Source: Heyndrickxia vini
GTDB taxonomy: Bacteria > Bacillota > Bacilli > Bacillales > Bacillaceae_C
NCBI RefSeq assembly: GCF_016772275.1
Contig: NZ_CP065425.1
Location: 1,474,001-1,538,000 of the forward strand
Length of the DNA stretch: 64,000 bases
Direction: 5' to 3'
The notes beneath the pieces were generated by a model that worked only from the letters and a program-made list of their open reading frames with translations, did not search any database and was not told the DNA's origin. Position numbers and translations under genes: made by a program. Below are positions 27,502-36,198 of the stretch, piece by piece (within the stretch, counting starts at the first letter, position 1; each line of letters begins with the position of its first letter).

Positions 27502-28491
27502 ATGGACAAGCATCCGCAAAACCAGAAAATTAAAATTAAAATAAACGGAAAAGAACGTCCAATCAATGAGGATATGACGATACATGATTGGAAATCGGCA
27601 AAAGAAGAAACAGCCGTAGGAGCGGAGACAAAAGATGAACAGTTCGACTGGATACTACCCGACATTGATGAAAATCAAATTCAAGAATTCAAGAAAATCA
27701 ATTATACAAAGAAAAGTACGGCATCATTTCCAAATAAACTGAGAAAAAATCCAAATAAACAAGTGACAAAATTATTTCTCTCGATTATAACAGCCGTTAG
27801 CATTGGGGTACTAATTGGTTTATTTATGTTAAAAGTAGTTATTTATCAGAGTAATATTACTCAAAAAGCACATTCAACAAGCACGCAAAACGAAAATCCC
27901 ACACAAAAAAATAATTCAGGTAAAACTGCTTACATTCAAATTCCGGCACTTACAGCAGCAGTTATTCAAGGAGGGATATACAAAAATCCTGAACCAATCG
28001 TCCAATCGATTAAACAAAAGGGATTGCCCGCCGTTGTTTTGCCAATTTCCAATCAACAATATATTTATATCGGTGTAGCGGGCGATCTCCAGTCGGCAAA
28101 AAATTTAGCTAAACAGTATGAAAAAAAAGGAGTAGCTGTGTTCGCTAAGGAATTAACAATTGAGGGAAAAAGCATTCCTATTCAATCAAACGATGAGAAA
28201 AAGTTCATTTCTGCATCGATTCCCCTCTTTCAATTACTTAGCAAGGAAATTGCTAATTCATATCTTACTGGGGATACTGACAAAGATGCGTTTGGAGCGC
28301 TGAAAACAAAGCTAACCGAAATTACAAATTTGAAAGATATAAAAAATAAACAGTTGGAACTAATGAAAAATATCCAAATTCAAAGTTTTCAAACCTTAAC
28401 AGCTTTTCAAAGCAACCAAGATAAGCAGGAATTAATAAAAGCGCAAACTTCCTTACTATCCTATCTTCAAGAAATAAACAAGCTAGAATAA
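27502..28491 (+). CDS. spoIIB: SpoIIB-like sporulation protein with SPOR domain
   Basis: 329 residues. The N-terminus KIKINGKERPINEDMTIHDWKSAKEE and FDWILPD match the cytosolic segment of SpoIIB. A membrane helix follows (about 92-112), then an extracellular SPOR-like domain (about 145-230, AVIQGGIYKNPE ... YIYIGVAGDLQSAKNLAKQYEKKG) and a helical tail. SpoIIB helps septal peptidoglycan thinning and engulfment. It sits between the prepilin peptidase locus and maf as in B. subtilis. Confidence 0.82.
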   Translation: MDKHPQNQKIKIKINGKERPINEDMTIHDWKSAKEETAVGAETKDEQFDWILPDIDENQIQEFKKINYTKKSTASFPNKLRKNPNKQVTKLFLSIITAVSIGVLIGLFMLKVVIYQSNITQKAHSTSTQNENPTQKNNSGKTAYIQIPALTAAVIQGGIYKNPEPIVQSIKQKGLPAVVLPISNQQYIYIGVAGDLQSAKNLAKQYEKKGVAVFAKELTIEGKSIPIQSNDEKKFISASIPLFQLLSKEIANSYLTGDTDKDAFGALKTKLTEITNLKDIKNKQLELMKNIQIQSFQTLTAFQSNQDKQELIKAQTSLLSYLQEINKLE

Positions 28492-28498
28492 AAGTAAT

Positions 28499-28520
28499 GG
28501 CTGATACAATCGTGTCAGCC
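28499..28520 (+). other. Hairpin after spoIIB
   Basis: GGCTGATACA pairs with TGTCAGCC around a short loop just after the stop. There is no strong T run, so a terminator role is uncertain. Confidence 0.45.
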
Positions 28521-28628
28521 TATTCGAGATTATTTCGCCAATTTTCGCTTAATTTCGTTGTGTACGTACATTTTTTTTGCTACGATTAATATGTATCTCC
28601 TATTTCTTCTGAAAGGTTAAGGTGGATT

Positions 28629-29195
28629 ATGCCAGATTTAATTTTAGCTTCAGGTTCTCCTCGCAGAAAAGAACTTCTTGCCAAACTACAAATCCCTTTT
28701 ACGAGTGTAGCAAGTAATGAAAACGAAGATTTTCAACCAAACGCATTACCCCATGAAGTAGTTGTTGAATTAGCTTTAAGAAAAGCGAAATCAGTTTCAA
28801 AAGATTATCCGGATGCAGTCATTATTGGTGCAGATACGATTGTTGTTCTTGAACAAGATATACTCGGAAAACCAGTGAATCGCGAGCACGCAAAACAAAT
28901 GCTTGAACGTTTATCCGGAAGGACTCATGCCGTTTTAACTGGTGTAGCCATTGTTTTTGAAGAAAGAATTCATTGTTTTTACGAAAAAACAGATGTGACA
29001 TTTTGGAAGCTGACACCTCATGAAATTGAACATTATTTAACTAGCGGGGAATCTTTTGACAAAGCTGGGGCATATGGCATCCAAGGGCTAGGGTCGTTAT
29101 TCGTTCAATCTATTCAAGGTGACTACTTTTCAGTCGTTGGTCTGCCTATTTCCCGGTTAAACAGAGAACTGAATAAAATGATGCTATTTAAATAA
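28629..29195 (+). CDS. maf: Maf family nucleoside triphosphate pyrophosphatase
   Basis: 188 residues. SGSPRRKELL at the N-terminus is the Maf signature, and GADTIVVL and GKPVN form the catalytic region. The family hydrolyses dTTP/UTP and modified nucleotides, and B. subtilis Maf affects septum formation. The ATG follows AAGGTGG. Same place and orientation as in B. subtilis, before radC. Confidence 0.95.
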   Translation: MPDLILASGSPRRKELLAKLQIPFTSVASNENEDFQPNALPHEVVVELALRKAKSVSKDYPDAVIIGADTIVVLEQDILGKPVNREHAKQMLERLSGRTHAVLTGVAIVFEERIHCFYEKTDVTFWKLTPHEIEHYLTSGESFDKAGAYGIQGLGSLFVQSIQGDYFSVVGLPISRLNRELNKMMLFK

Positions 29196-29246
29196 TGATT
29201 TGCTGCATGCCTACTAAATGCACATCTAGTAGGAGGTATGTTAGAA

Positions 29247-29930
29247 ATGGAAAATTTAATGATACGTGATTATCCGGCCGATGAACGGCCACGAGAACGG
29301 CTCGTAAAAAATGGAGCAAAAAGTCTGTCCAATCAAGAACTGCTTGCAATTTTACTTAGAACGGGTACGAAAGAAGAATCCGTTATTCAAATGGCCAACA
29401 AACTTTTAAATAACTTTGAAGGTTTACGATTGCTAAAAGATGCATCATTAGAAGAAATTATGGCTGTTAAAGGAATTGGCTATGCAAAAGCCGTTCAAAT
29501 TCTTGCAGCAGTTGAAATAGGCCGTAGAATTGGCAACTTAACCTATCAAGACCGGTATGTCATCCGCAGTCCTGAAGATGGCGCGAATTATGTAATGAAT
29601 GATATGCGTTTTTTATCTCAGGAACATTTCGTATGTTTATACCTTAACACGAAAAATCAAGTCCTTCATCAACAAACCATCTTTATCGGCAGTCTTAACG
29701 CTTCCATTGTACATCCCAGGGAGGTGTTCAAAGAAGCATTCCGCCGTTCCGCAGCCTCTATTATTTGTCTCCATAACCATCCCTCAGGAGATCCTGCACC
29801 ATCTAGGGAAGACATTGAAGTAACTAAAAGATTGGTTGAATGTGGAAAATTAATTGGGATTGATATTCTTGATCACATTATTATCGGAGATAAAAAATTT
29901 GTCAGTTTGAAGGAAAAAGGGTATTTATAA
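29247..29930 (+). CDS. radC: RadC/JAMM-domain protein
   Basis: 227 residues. An N-terminal helix-hairpin-helix-like part (VKGIGYAKAVQILAAVEIGRR) precedes a JAB1/MPN-type domain with the metal motif HNHPSGDPAPSREDIEVT. The biochemical role is unsettled despite the historic DNA-repair name. The ATG at 29247 is 10 bases after AGGAGG; ATG 29238 would be only one base from it. Confidence 0.93.
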   Translation: MENLMIRDYPADERPRERLVKNGAKSLSNQELLAILLRTGTKEESVIQMANKLLNNFEGLRLLKDASLEEIMAVKGIGYAKAVQILAAVEIGRRIGNLTYQDRYVIRSPEDGANYVMNDMRFLSQEHFVCLYLNTKNQVLHQQTIFIGSLNASIVHPREVFKEAFRRSAASIICLHNHPSGDPAPSREDIEVTKRLVECGKLIGIDILDHIIIGDKKFVSLKEKGYL

Positions 29931-30006
29931 CACTATGATTTTTGCTCGTCTTACGATATAATAATGTTTATGATTTTTGCAGTGACTAAAGGTTTGCTAA
30001 ATTAAA

Positions 30007-30079
30007 AGCTTTGTTAAAGTACAGCGTTGATTTTGACGCCCTGTAGTTTAGAAATCAACAATTTCTGTATAACAAAGCC
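30007..30079. repeat. MITE-like repeat, family B (short copy)
   Basis: AGCTTTGTTAAAGTACAGCG at the left end and TATAACAAAGCC at the right end form an inverted repeat. The interior (TTTTGACGCC ... AAATCAACAA) matches the 97-bp copy in the valS leader but lacks part of the centre. It lies between radC and mreB; nothing else clear is seen in this gap. Confidence 0.7.
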
Positions 30080-30198
30080 AAATTAAAAATATAATTTCAC
30101 TTCAAAATACACATGCTAAAAAAATAAATATTGGCTATTGAATGCTAAAATAGGACATGCCTTCTGAAGCATTTCAGAATAGAAAGGGAGATACATGA

Positions 30199-31215
30199 AT
30201 GTTTGGTAGTAGAGATCTTGGGATCGATCTGGGTACAGCAAATACACTCGTATTTATTAAAGGAAAAGGAATTGTAGTTCGTGAGCCTTCCGTTGTGGCG
30301 ATACATACGGATACAAAGCAAATCGTAGCAGTTGGTAATGATGCGAAAAACATGATTGGTCGGACACCAGGGAATATTGTTGCGACCAGACCGATGAAAG
30401 ATGGCGTTATTGCCGATTATGAAACAACAGCAACAATGATGAAATATTACATTAAACAAGCAACAAAAAATAAGGGCGGTAGTTTTTCGCGAAAACCATA
30501 TGTAATGGTATGTGTACCATCCGGTATTACTTCTGTTGAAGAAAGAGCAGTCATTGATGCGACTAGACAAGCAGGAGCACGTGATGCTTTTCCTATCGAA
30601 GAACCATTTGCAGCTGCTATAGGTGCTAACCTGCCTGTATGGGAGCCAACTGGAAGCATGGTAGTTGATATCGGCGGTGGTACGACAGAAGTAGCTATTA
30701 TTTCACTTGGAGGTATTGTGACTAGCCAGTCTATTCGGGTTGCCGGAGATGAGATTGACGAATCCATAATTAGTTATATACGTAAAACGTATAATTTATT
30801 AATTGGTGATCGAACAGCGGAAGCAATCAAAATGGAGATTGGATCTGCTGGAGAACCTGAAGGAATCGAACCAATGGAAATTCGCGGTCGTGACCTGTTA
30901 ACCGGATTACCAAAAACAATTGAAATAACCGCTGAAGAAATATCGATGGCACTGCATGACACCGTTCATGCTATAGTGGACGCAGTTAAAGGAACATTAG
31001 AACAAACACCGCCTGAACTTGCAGCGGACATTATGGACCGTGGAATTGTTTTAACTGGTGGGGGAGCGTTGCTTCGTAACCTTGATAAGGTCATTAGCAA
31101 AGAAACCAATATGCCAGTTTTAATTGCTGAAAATCCTCTTGATTGCGTGGCGATTGGTACGGGAAATGCATTAGAGCATATCGATTTATTCAAAAATAAA
31201 GTTAAAGAAAAATAA
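30199..31215 (+). CDS. mreB: Rod-shape actin homologue MreB
   Basis: 338 residues. [18 protein letters not shown] is the phosphate-1 motif, [20 protein letters not shown] is phosphate-2, and [12 protein letters not shown] belongs to the adenosine motif. It forms membrane-bound filaments guiding side-wall synthesis with MreC, MreD and RodA. The ATG follows AAAGGGAG. Confidence 0.97.
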   Translation: MFGSRDLGIDLGTANTLVFIKGKGIVVREPSVVAIHTDTKQIVAVGNDAKNMIGRTPGNIVATRPMKDGVIADYETTATMMKYYIKQATKNKGGSFSRKPYVMVCVPSGITSVEERAVIDATRQAGARDAFPIEEPFAAAIGANLPVWEPTGSMVVDIGGGTTEVAIISLGGIVTSQSIRVAGDEIDESIISYIRKTYNLLIGDRTAEAIKMEIGSAGEPEGIEPMEIRGRDLLTGLPKTIEITAEEISMALHDTVHAIVDAVKGTLEQTPPELAADIMDRGIVLTGGGALLRNLDKVISKETNMPVLIAENPLDCVAIGTGNALEHIDLFKNKVKEK

Positions 31216-31216
31216 G

Positions 31217-31253
31217 TAGGGCGGGGCAATTTGCCCCTATCCCTATTTTTTTG
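31217..31253 (+). terminator. Terminator or attenuator between mreB and mreC
   Basis: AGGGCGGGGCA pairs with TGCCCCTATCCCT, then ATTTTTTT. It is inside the mreBCD group, so it probably tunes mreCD expression by partial termination. Confidence 0.8.
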
Positions 31254-31342
31254 AAACTAAAAATGACCAAGTATCGTCATACTATAGGACGGAAAAAAAT
31301 AATCAAAATACGTAATTGGATTTTGTTAATGGGGTGGACAAC

Positions 31343-32200
31343 ATGCCACAATTCTTTTTAAATAAACGGTTAATCATTTTGCTAATCAGTATCATCTTGC
31401 TCGTGGCATTAATTGGATATTCATTACGTGATCGTGAAAATGTTTCAAAGCCAGAACAATTTGTAAGGGATATCGTCGGATTTGGTCAATCCATTGTCGC
31501 ATTTCCAGCACATGGCATTTCAAATTTTATTGATAGCGTCAAGGATATTCAAAATACATATACTGAAAACAAAAAGTTAAAAGCGCGATTAGATGAGCTT
31601 CCAAAGATTACTGGTGAAATAGCTGATTTAAAAAGTGAAAACGAAGAATTGAAAAAAATATTGAAAAAACAAGACGATTTAAGAAACTATTCATCCATTC
31701 AAGCGACAATTGTTTCTCGAAATTCGGATCAATGGTATGAGAATATTACGATTAGTAAAGGTTCATCAAGTGGAGTTAAAAAAAATATGGCAATCATGAC
31801 ATCTAAAGGCCTATTAGGGAAAGTGATAAGCACGTCTCCTTCTTATTCAACCGTTGAATTATTAAGCTCCTCAAATCCGAAAAATCGAATTTCTGCTGAA
31901 GTGCTTAGCAAGAAGAAGGAATACGGATTAATTCAAGGATATGATGAGGAACATAAAGTATTATTATTAAAAACGATTGATTACGATGTTAGTGTTAAAA
32001 AAGGTGATATCGTAAATACCTCTGGATTAGGCGGAGTATTCCCAAAAGGCTTGCCGATTGGAACAGTTGAAAAATTAGTACCCGATGAAAACGGGCTAAC
32101 ACAAACGGCATGGGTGAAGCCTTATGCGGACTTTTATGATATCGAAAATGTGCAAATTATTGAACGGACCACTGTAAATCCAGATGAGGAGGGAGAATAA
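31343..32200 (+). CDS. mreC: Rod-shape protein MreC
   Basis: 285 residues: a cytosolic start, one membrane helix (about 10-30), a coiled coil (about 65-110, KKLKARLDELPKITGEIADLKSENEELKKILKK) and the two beta-barrel domains with GLLGKVISTSPSYSTVELLSS and GLGGVFPKGLPIGTVE. The ATG at 31343 follows GGGGTGG; the frame extends upstream to a TTG without an RBS. Its stop overlaps the mreD start (TAATG). Confidence 0.95.
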   Translation: MPQFFLNKRLIILLISIILLVALIGYSLRDRENVSKPEQFVRDIVGFGQSIVAFPAHGISNFIDSVKDIQNTYTENKKLKARLDELPKITGEIADLKSENEELKKILKKQDDLRNYSSIQATIVSRNSDQWYENITISKGSSSGVKKNMAIMTSKGLLGKVISTSPSYSTVELLSSSNPKNRISAEVLSKKKEYGLIQGYDEEHKVLLLKTIDYDVSVKKGDIVNTSGLGGVFPKGLPIGTVEKLVPDENGLTQTAWVKPYADFYDIENVQIIERTTVNPDEEGE

Positions 32201-32718
32201 TGAAGCGCATTGTTCTTCCTCTTATTTTAAGTCTGAGCTTTATTTTTGAAAGTATCTTTGTACAGTATTTTCCTCATCAAGCATTTGGCGGACGGTATAC
32301 AATCGTCCCGCATTTTCTTTTAGTAGTTTTATTATTAATGGGTATTTATTATATTCGAAATCGCACAATACTTTATGCCTTTATTTTCGGATTATTATTT
32401 GATATAAATTATACGGGTATCTTAGGTGTCTATATGTTTTTATTTCCGTTTATGATTTATTTGACATCGAAGATGATGAAAATCCTCCAAGCAAATATTT
32501 TTGTTGCAGGACTTATAGTACTTGTTGATATTATCATTGTTGAATTTCTTGTTTATGAGTTGAATATTTTAATTAATCATGTCACGATGTCCATGGTGGA
32601 TTTTTTATACGTTAGACTTATCCCAACTTTAGTCCTTAATCTAATCTTTTTTATCATTTTTTCCTATCCGATGAAAAAATGGCTGGAGAAAAGGAAAAAA
32701 GAAGTGTTGGATGAATAA
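32200..32718 (+). CDS. mreD: Rod-shape protein MreD
   Basis: 172 residues with 5-6 membrane helices and the family motif GLLFDINYTGILGVY. It shares one base with mreC, so translation is coupled. It is part of the elongasome in the membrane. Confidence 0.93.
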   Translation: MKRIVLPLILSLSFIFESIFVQYFPHQAFGGRYTIVPHFLLVVLLLMGIYYIRNRTILYAFIFGLLFDINYTGILGVYMFLFPFMIYLTSKMMKILQANIFVAGLIVLVDIIIVEFLVYELNILINHVTMSMVDFLYVRLIPTLVLNLIFFIIFSYPMKKWLEKRKKEVLDE

Positions 32719-32801
32719 AAAATTTATCGTTTCTCACTTTGAAAAGAGGAAAATCGTTGACTATTGTCGAATATTATAGCCACTGAGGTGAGCAATTTGC
32801 G

Positions 32802-33482
32802 ATGAAAAAAAGACAAAATGTCATGATAAAGGGTACAAAGGATGGGTTAGTTCTCAGCTTAAATGATCAGTGCTCTTATCCTGAATTATTAGACGAACTA
32901 GAGGAAAAACTTTTAATTCATCATGTAGAAAGTGAAGATAGCCCGCTGATTACCGTTAGAATTCAAGTGGGAAATCGTTTTATATCGCTAGAACAAGAGG
33001 AAGAATTAAAGGAATTAGTGAGAAATAAGAGAAATTTAGTCGTTGAGGAAGTTCAAAGTAATGTAATTACAAAAAAAAGAGCGCAACAAATTCAAGAAGA
33101 AGAACAAATTTACTCGGTTGCATCGATTATACGCTCCGGACAAGTTCTTGAAGTTCCGGGTGATCTCTTATTAGTTGGTGATGTAAATCCCGGCGGTACC
33201 GTCATTGCCGGAGGAAATATTTATATCATGGGAGCATTAAAGGGAATTGCACATGCCGGATATGGGGGCAAAGAAGAGTCTATCGTTGCTGCATCATTAA
33301 TGCTACCAGCACAAATTAGAATTGCCGATTGTATTACTAGGGCTCCTGATCAATACGGTAAACAAGAGCAGCATGAAATGGAATGTGCTTACATAGATGA
33401 TACCAATCAAATTGTTATTGATCGTATACAAGCATTAAAACATCTTAGACCAAATATTACTAGTTTTAAAGGGGGATACTAA
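32802..33482 (+). CDS. minC: Septum-site determining protein MinC
   Basis: 226 residues. The N-terminal domain blocks FtsZ assembly, and the C-terminal beta-helix has GDLLLVGDVNPGGTVIAGGNIYIMGALKG, the MinC signature that binds MinD. GAGGTG lies about 13 bases before the ATG, a rather long spacing. It is followed by minD after two bases. Confidence 0.94.
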   Translation: MKKRQNVMIKGTKDGLVLSLNDQCSYPELLDELEEKLLIHHVESEDSPLITVRIQVGNRFISLEQEEELKELVRNKRNLVVEEVQSNVITKKRAQQIQEEEQIYSVASIIRSGQVLEVPGDLLLVGDVNPGGTVIAGGNIYIMGALKGIAHAGYGGKEESIVAASLMLPAQIRIADCITRAPDQYGKQEQHEMECAYIDDTNQIVIDRIQALKHLRPNITSFKGGY

Positions 33483-33484
33483 TC

Positions 33485-34291
33485 ATGGGTGAGGCAATCG
33501 TTATAACTTCCGGTAAAGGTGGAGTCGGAAAAACGACCACATCTGCCAATTTAGGCACTGCACTGGCCCTCCAAGGAAAGAAAGTGTGTCTTGTTGACAC
33601 TGATATCGGACTTCGAAACTTGGATGTCGTGTTAGGCTTAGAAAATCGAATTATTTACGATTTGGTAGATGTTGTGAATGGCCGTTGTAAAACCCATCAA
33701 GCATTAGTAAAGGATAAAAGATTTGAAGATAAGCTATTTCTTCTCCCTGCCGCTCAAACAAGTGATAAATCAGCGGTAAATCCTGAGCAAATGAAAAAAC
33801 TAATTGGTGAGTTAAAACAAGAATATGATTATATTATAATTGATTGTCCAGCCGGCATTGAACAAGGTTACAAAAATGCTGTTGCGGGGGCAGATAAAGC
33901 AATTGTAGTTACGACACCAGAAGTATCTGCCGTGCGTGATGCCGATCGAATTATTGGTTTACTAGAAAAAGAGGAACAAGTCGAGCCACCAAAATTAGTC
34001 ATAAATCGGATTCGAAATCATATGATGTCAAGTGGTGATATGCTCGATATTGATGAAATTACTAGTCATCTTTCGATTGATTTAATTGGAATCGTTTTAG
34101 ATGATGAGGAAGTTATTAAATGTTCCAACCAAGGGGAGCCAATCGCATTAAATCCTAATAGTAAAGCATCAATAGCTTATCGAAATATTGCTCGAAGAAT
34201 TCTTGGTGAATCTATTCCGCTGCAACAATTGGAAGAACATAAACCAGGAGTTTTTGCGAAAATTAAAAAGCTTTTCGGTGTAAAAGCTTAA
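33485..34291 (+). CDS. minD: Septum-site determining ATPase MinD
   Basis: 268 residues. The deviant Walker A is SGKGGVGKTTTSANLG (residues 9-24), with VDTDIGLRNLDVVLG as switch I and IIDCPAGI as Walker B. The C-terminal amphipathic helix FAKIKKLFGVKA targets the membrane. It recruits MinC to poles with DivIVA, which is not in the window. Confidence 0.97.
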   Translation: MGEAIVITSGKGGVGKTTTSANLGTALALQGKKVCLVDTDIGLRNLDVVLGLENRIIYDLVDVVNGRCKTHQALVKDKRFEDKLFLLPAAQTSDKSAVNPEQMKKLIGELKQEYDYIIIDCPAGIEQGYKNAVAGADKAIVVTTPEVSAVRDADRIIGLLEKEEQVEPPKLVINRIRNHMMSSGDMLDIDEITSHLSIDLIGIVLDDEEVIKCSNQGEPIALNPNSKASIAYRNIARRILGESIPLQQLEEHKPGVFAKIKKLFGVKA

Positions 34292-34298
34292 TATTATT

Positions 34299-34333
34299 TA
34301 GACCTTCCAGTATTATTGGAGGGTCTTTTTTTG
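34299..34333 (+). terminator. Terminator after minD
   Basis: AGACCTTCC and GGAGGGTCT around a 9-base loop, followed by TTTTTTT. It ends the mre-min transcription unit. Confidence 0.92.
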
Positions 34334-34473
34334 AAGATAAGAATATCTTTTCAATGCTGTCCAGCATTCTGACCCCGCGTTTTTCTCATTAGAAGAAAAA
34401 TAGATAGCTTGTCATATCCCATAAATACTCATCATAGAATGGTACAAACTGTTTAAGGGAGAATGGTGATCGG

Positions 34474-35241
34474 ATGGGAAATCGTGCGGATGAAATACGG
34501 CGGCAAATGGCTAAAAAAAGGAAAACAAAATCATATCCACGAAAAAAAGAGAGTCATCTAAGTTCTTCTATTCCCCACAGGGATGAGTTTGATGATTATC
34601 CGATTTTTGAGGCAGATCCTCCTAGTAAAATACATCCTTTGTGGAATAAAGAACTATTCTTATTTAAAATATTAGCTTCAGCGGTTTTAGTACTTTTTGT
34701 GGCAATTGTGTTTAAAAGTTCGATTCCAAAGCTTGATCAAGTAAAAAGCTTTGTGAATAATACGATGACATCAGAGTTTCAATTTGCAGCCGTTTCCAAC
34801 TGGTATGAAAAACAATTTGGAAAGCCTTTAGCATTATTTCCTACTAAAAATAATGCTAAAGACAATACTTCAACCGTTAAGGAAGATTACGTTATGCCTG
34901 CATCTGGTAAGGTTCTTACGAATTTTTCCGCGGATGGACGTGGTGTAATGATTGAAACGAAATCTGATGAATCAGTTGATGCGATGGATGGAGGAAAAAT
35001 AATCTTTGCCGGCAAAAAGGCGGATCTTGGTAAGACAGTCATCATACAACATCCTGATATGACTGAATCATGGTATGGAAAATTAGAAACGATTCAAGTG
35101 AGGGAATATGAAGAAGTGAAAACAGGCAAAAAGGTCGGTACTGTTTCGAATACGGAAGATGGTCTATCTGGTGAATTCTACTTTGCAATTAAGCAAGGGA
35201 AAAAGTTTATAGACCCGATACAGGTGATAAAATTTGAATAA
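34474..35241 (+). CDS. spoIVFA: Stage IV sporulation protein FA
   Basis: 255 residues. A basic cytosolic N-terminus, one membrane helix (about 66-84) and a degenerate M23/LytM domain at the C-terminus (VMPASGKVLTNFSADGRGVMIETK ... GGKIIFAGKKADLGKTVIIQH). SpoIVFA holds SpoIVFB and BofA in the outer forespore membrane and keeps the protease silent until the SpoIVB signal. It overlaps spoIVFB by 8 bases. Confidence 0.93.
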   Translation: MGNRADEIRRQMAKKRKTKSYPRKKESHLSSSIPHRDEFDDYPIFEADPPSKIHPLWNKELFLFKILASAVLVLFVAIVFKSSIPKLDQVKSFVNNTMTSEFQFAAVSNWYEKQFGKPLALFPTKNNAKDNTSTVKEDYVMPASGKVLTNFSADGRGVMIETKSDESVDAMDGGKIIFAGKKADLGKTVIIQHPDMTESWYGKLETIQVREYEEVKTGKKVGTVSNTEDGLSGEFYFAIKQGKKFIDPIQVIKFE

Positions 35242-36100
35242 TTTCTTAGGGCTGTTACGAAAAATTCATATTCATCCACTATTTTGGATCATTGTAGGAA
35301 TTGCTGTCTTAACTGCCCGTTTTCAGGAATTATTAGTATTGTTTAGTATTCTTTTAATCCATGAAATGGGACATAGTATCATGGCCCATTTTTTTTCTTG
35401 GAGAATCAAGAAAATTTCCATATTGCCTTTCGGTGGTGTAGCCGAAATGGATGAACACGGGAATAGACCGCTGAAAGAAGAATTGCTTGTCGTGCTCGCG
35501 GGACCGTTTCAACATGTTTGGCTAACACTATTGATGTTTATGTTATTAAAAGTAGAGGTTATATCGGTAAGCTTCTTTCAGACATTCATGGATTATAATC
35601 TAATGATATTATTATTCAATTTATTGCCGATTTGGCCATTAGACGGTGGGAAACTATTGCATCTTTTAATTTCGGTCAATAAGCCATTTTTGCGGGCAAT
35701 GCGAATAACTATTCTGAGCTCCTTGTGTTGTTTACTATTTTTCCATTTAATTAGTATGATATTTACACCTTTAAATTTAAATATTTGGATTGTCGTCATT
35801 TATTTATATATTTCCTTATGGGCTGAATGGAAACAAATGAATTTTGTTTTTATGAGATTTCTATTAGAACGCTATTATGGAAAGAAAATGGATTTTAAGC
35901 GATTACGCCCTCTTAATGTAAATGGCGATGAGTTCCTCTATGAAGTGTTGGAAAAATTCCAACGCGGCAGAAAGCATCCCCTTTTAATTATGAAAGATGG
36001 GAAAGAAATCGGCAATCTTGATGAAAATGAAGTATTGCATGCTTACTTTGCAGAAAAACAAATTGATGCCAAAGTGAAGGACCTTATGTACAGCTATTAA
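35234..36100 (+). CDS. spoIVFB: SpoIVFB, site-2-type intramembrane protease for pro-sigma-K
   Basis: 288 residues of the S2P family: HEMGH zinc motif at residues 43-47, NLLPIWPLDGG near 130-140 with the third ligand Asp, and a C-terminal CBS-like region ending NEVLHAYFAEKQ. It cleaves the pro-sequence of sigma-K in the mother cell. TTG start at 35234 chosen for the preceding CAGGTG and the family start MNNFLGLLRKIHIHP; translation is coupled to spoIVFA. It is checked by BofA and indirectly by BofC, whose gene lies at 51053. Confidence 0.95.
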   Translation: MNNFLGLLRKIHIHPLFWIIVGIAVLTARFQELLVLFSILLIHEMGHSIMAHFFSWRIKKISILPFGGVAEMDEHGNRPLKEELLVVLAGPFQHVWLTLLMFMLLKVEVISVSFFQTFMDYNLMILLFNLLPIWPLDGGKLLHLLISVNKPFLRAMRITILSSLCCLLFFHLISMIFTPLNLNIWIVVIYLYISLWAEWKQMNFVFMRFLLERYYGKKMDFKRLRPLNVNGDEFLYEVLEKFQRGRKHPLLIMKDGKEIGNLDENEVLHAYFAEKQIDAKVKDLMYSY

Positions 36101-36147
36101 AAGGGTGTTTCTTGACGAATCATTTAAACCTATTTAAAGTTATAACT

Positions 36148-36174
36148 AGCCTGCCAATGAGCGGGCTTTATTTG
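36148..36174 (+). terminator. Possible terminator before rng
   Basis: AGCCTG...CGGGCT hairpin followed by TTATTTGCTT. The T run is imperfect; it may attenuate read-through into the RNase gene. Confidence 0.5.
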
Positions 36175-36198
36175 CTTATTAAGGGTAGGTGCAAGATG

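Noticed and set aside
27321-27533. Open frame overlapping the second pilin end
   Set aside because: It crosses the pil terminator, has no RBS and is in another frame of the pilin; the hydrophobic run comes from the T tract.
29934-29962. TATAAT at 29957 as the mreB promoter
   Set aside because: No acceptable -35 element 16-18 bases upstream; it also lies over 230 bases from mreB and before the repeat.
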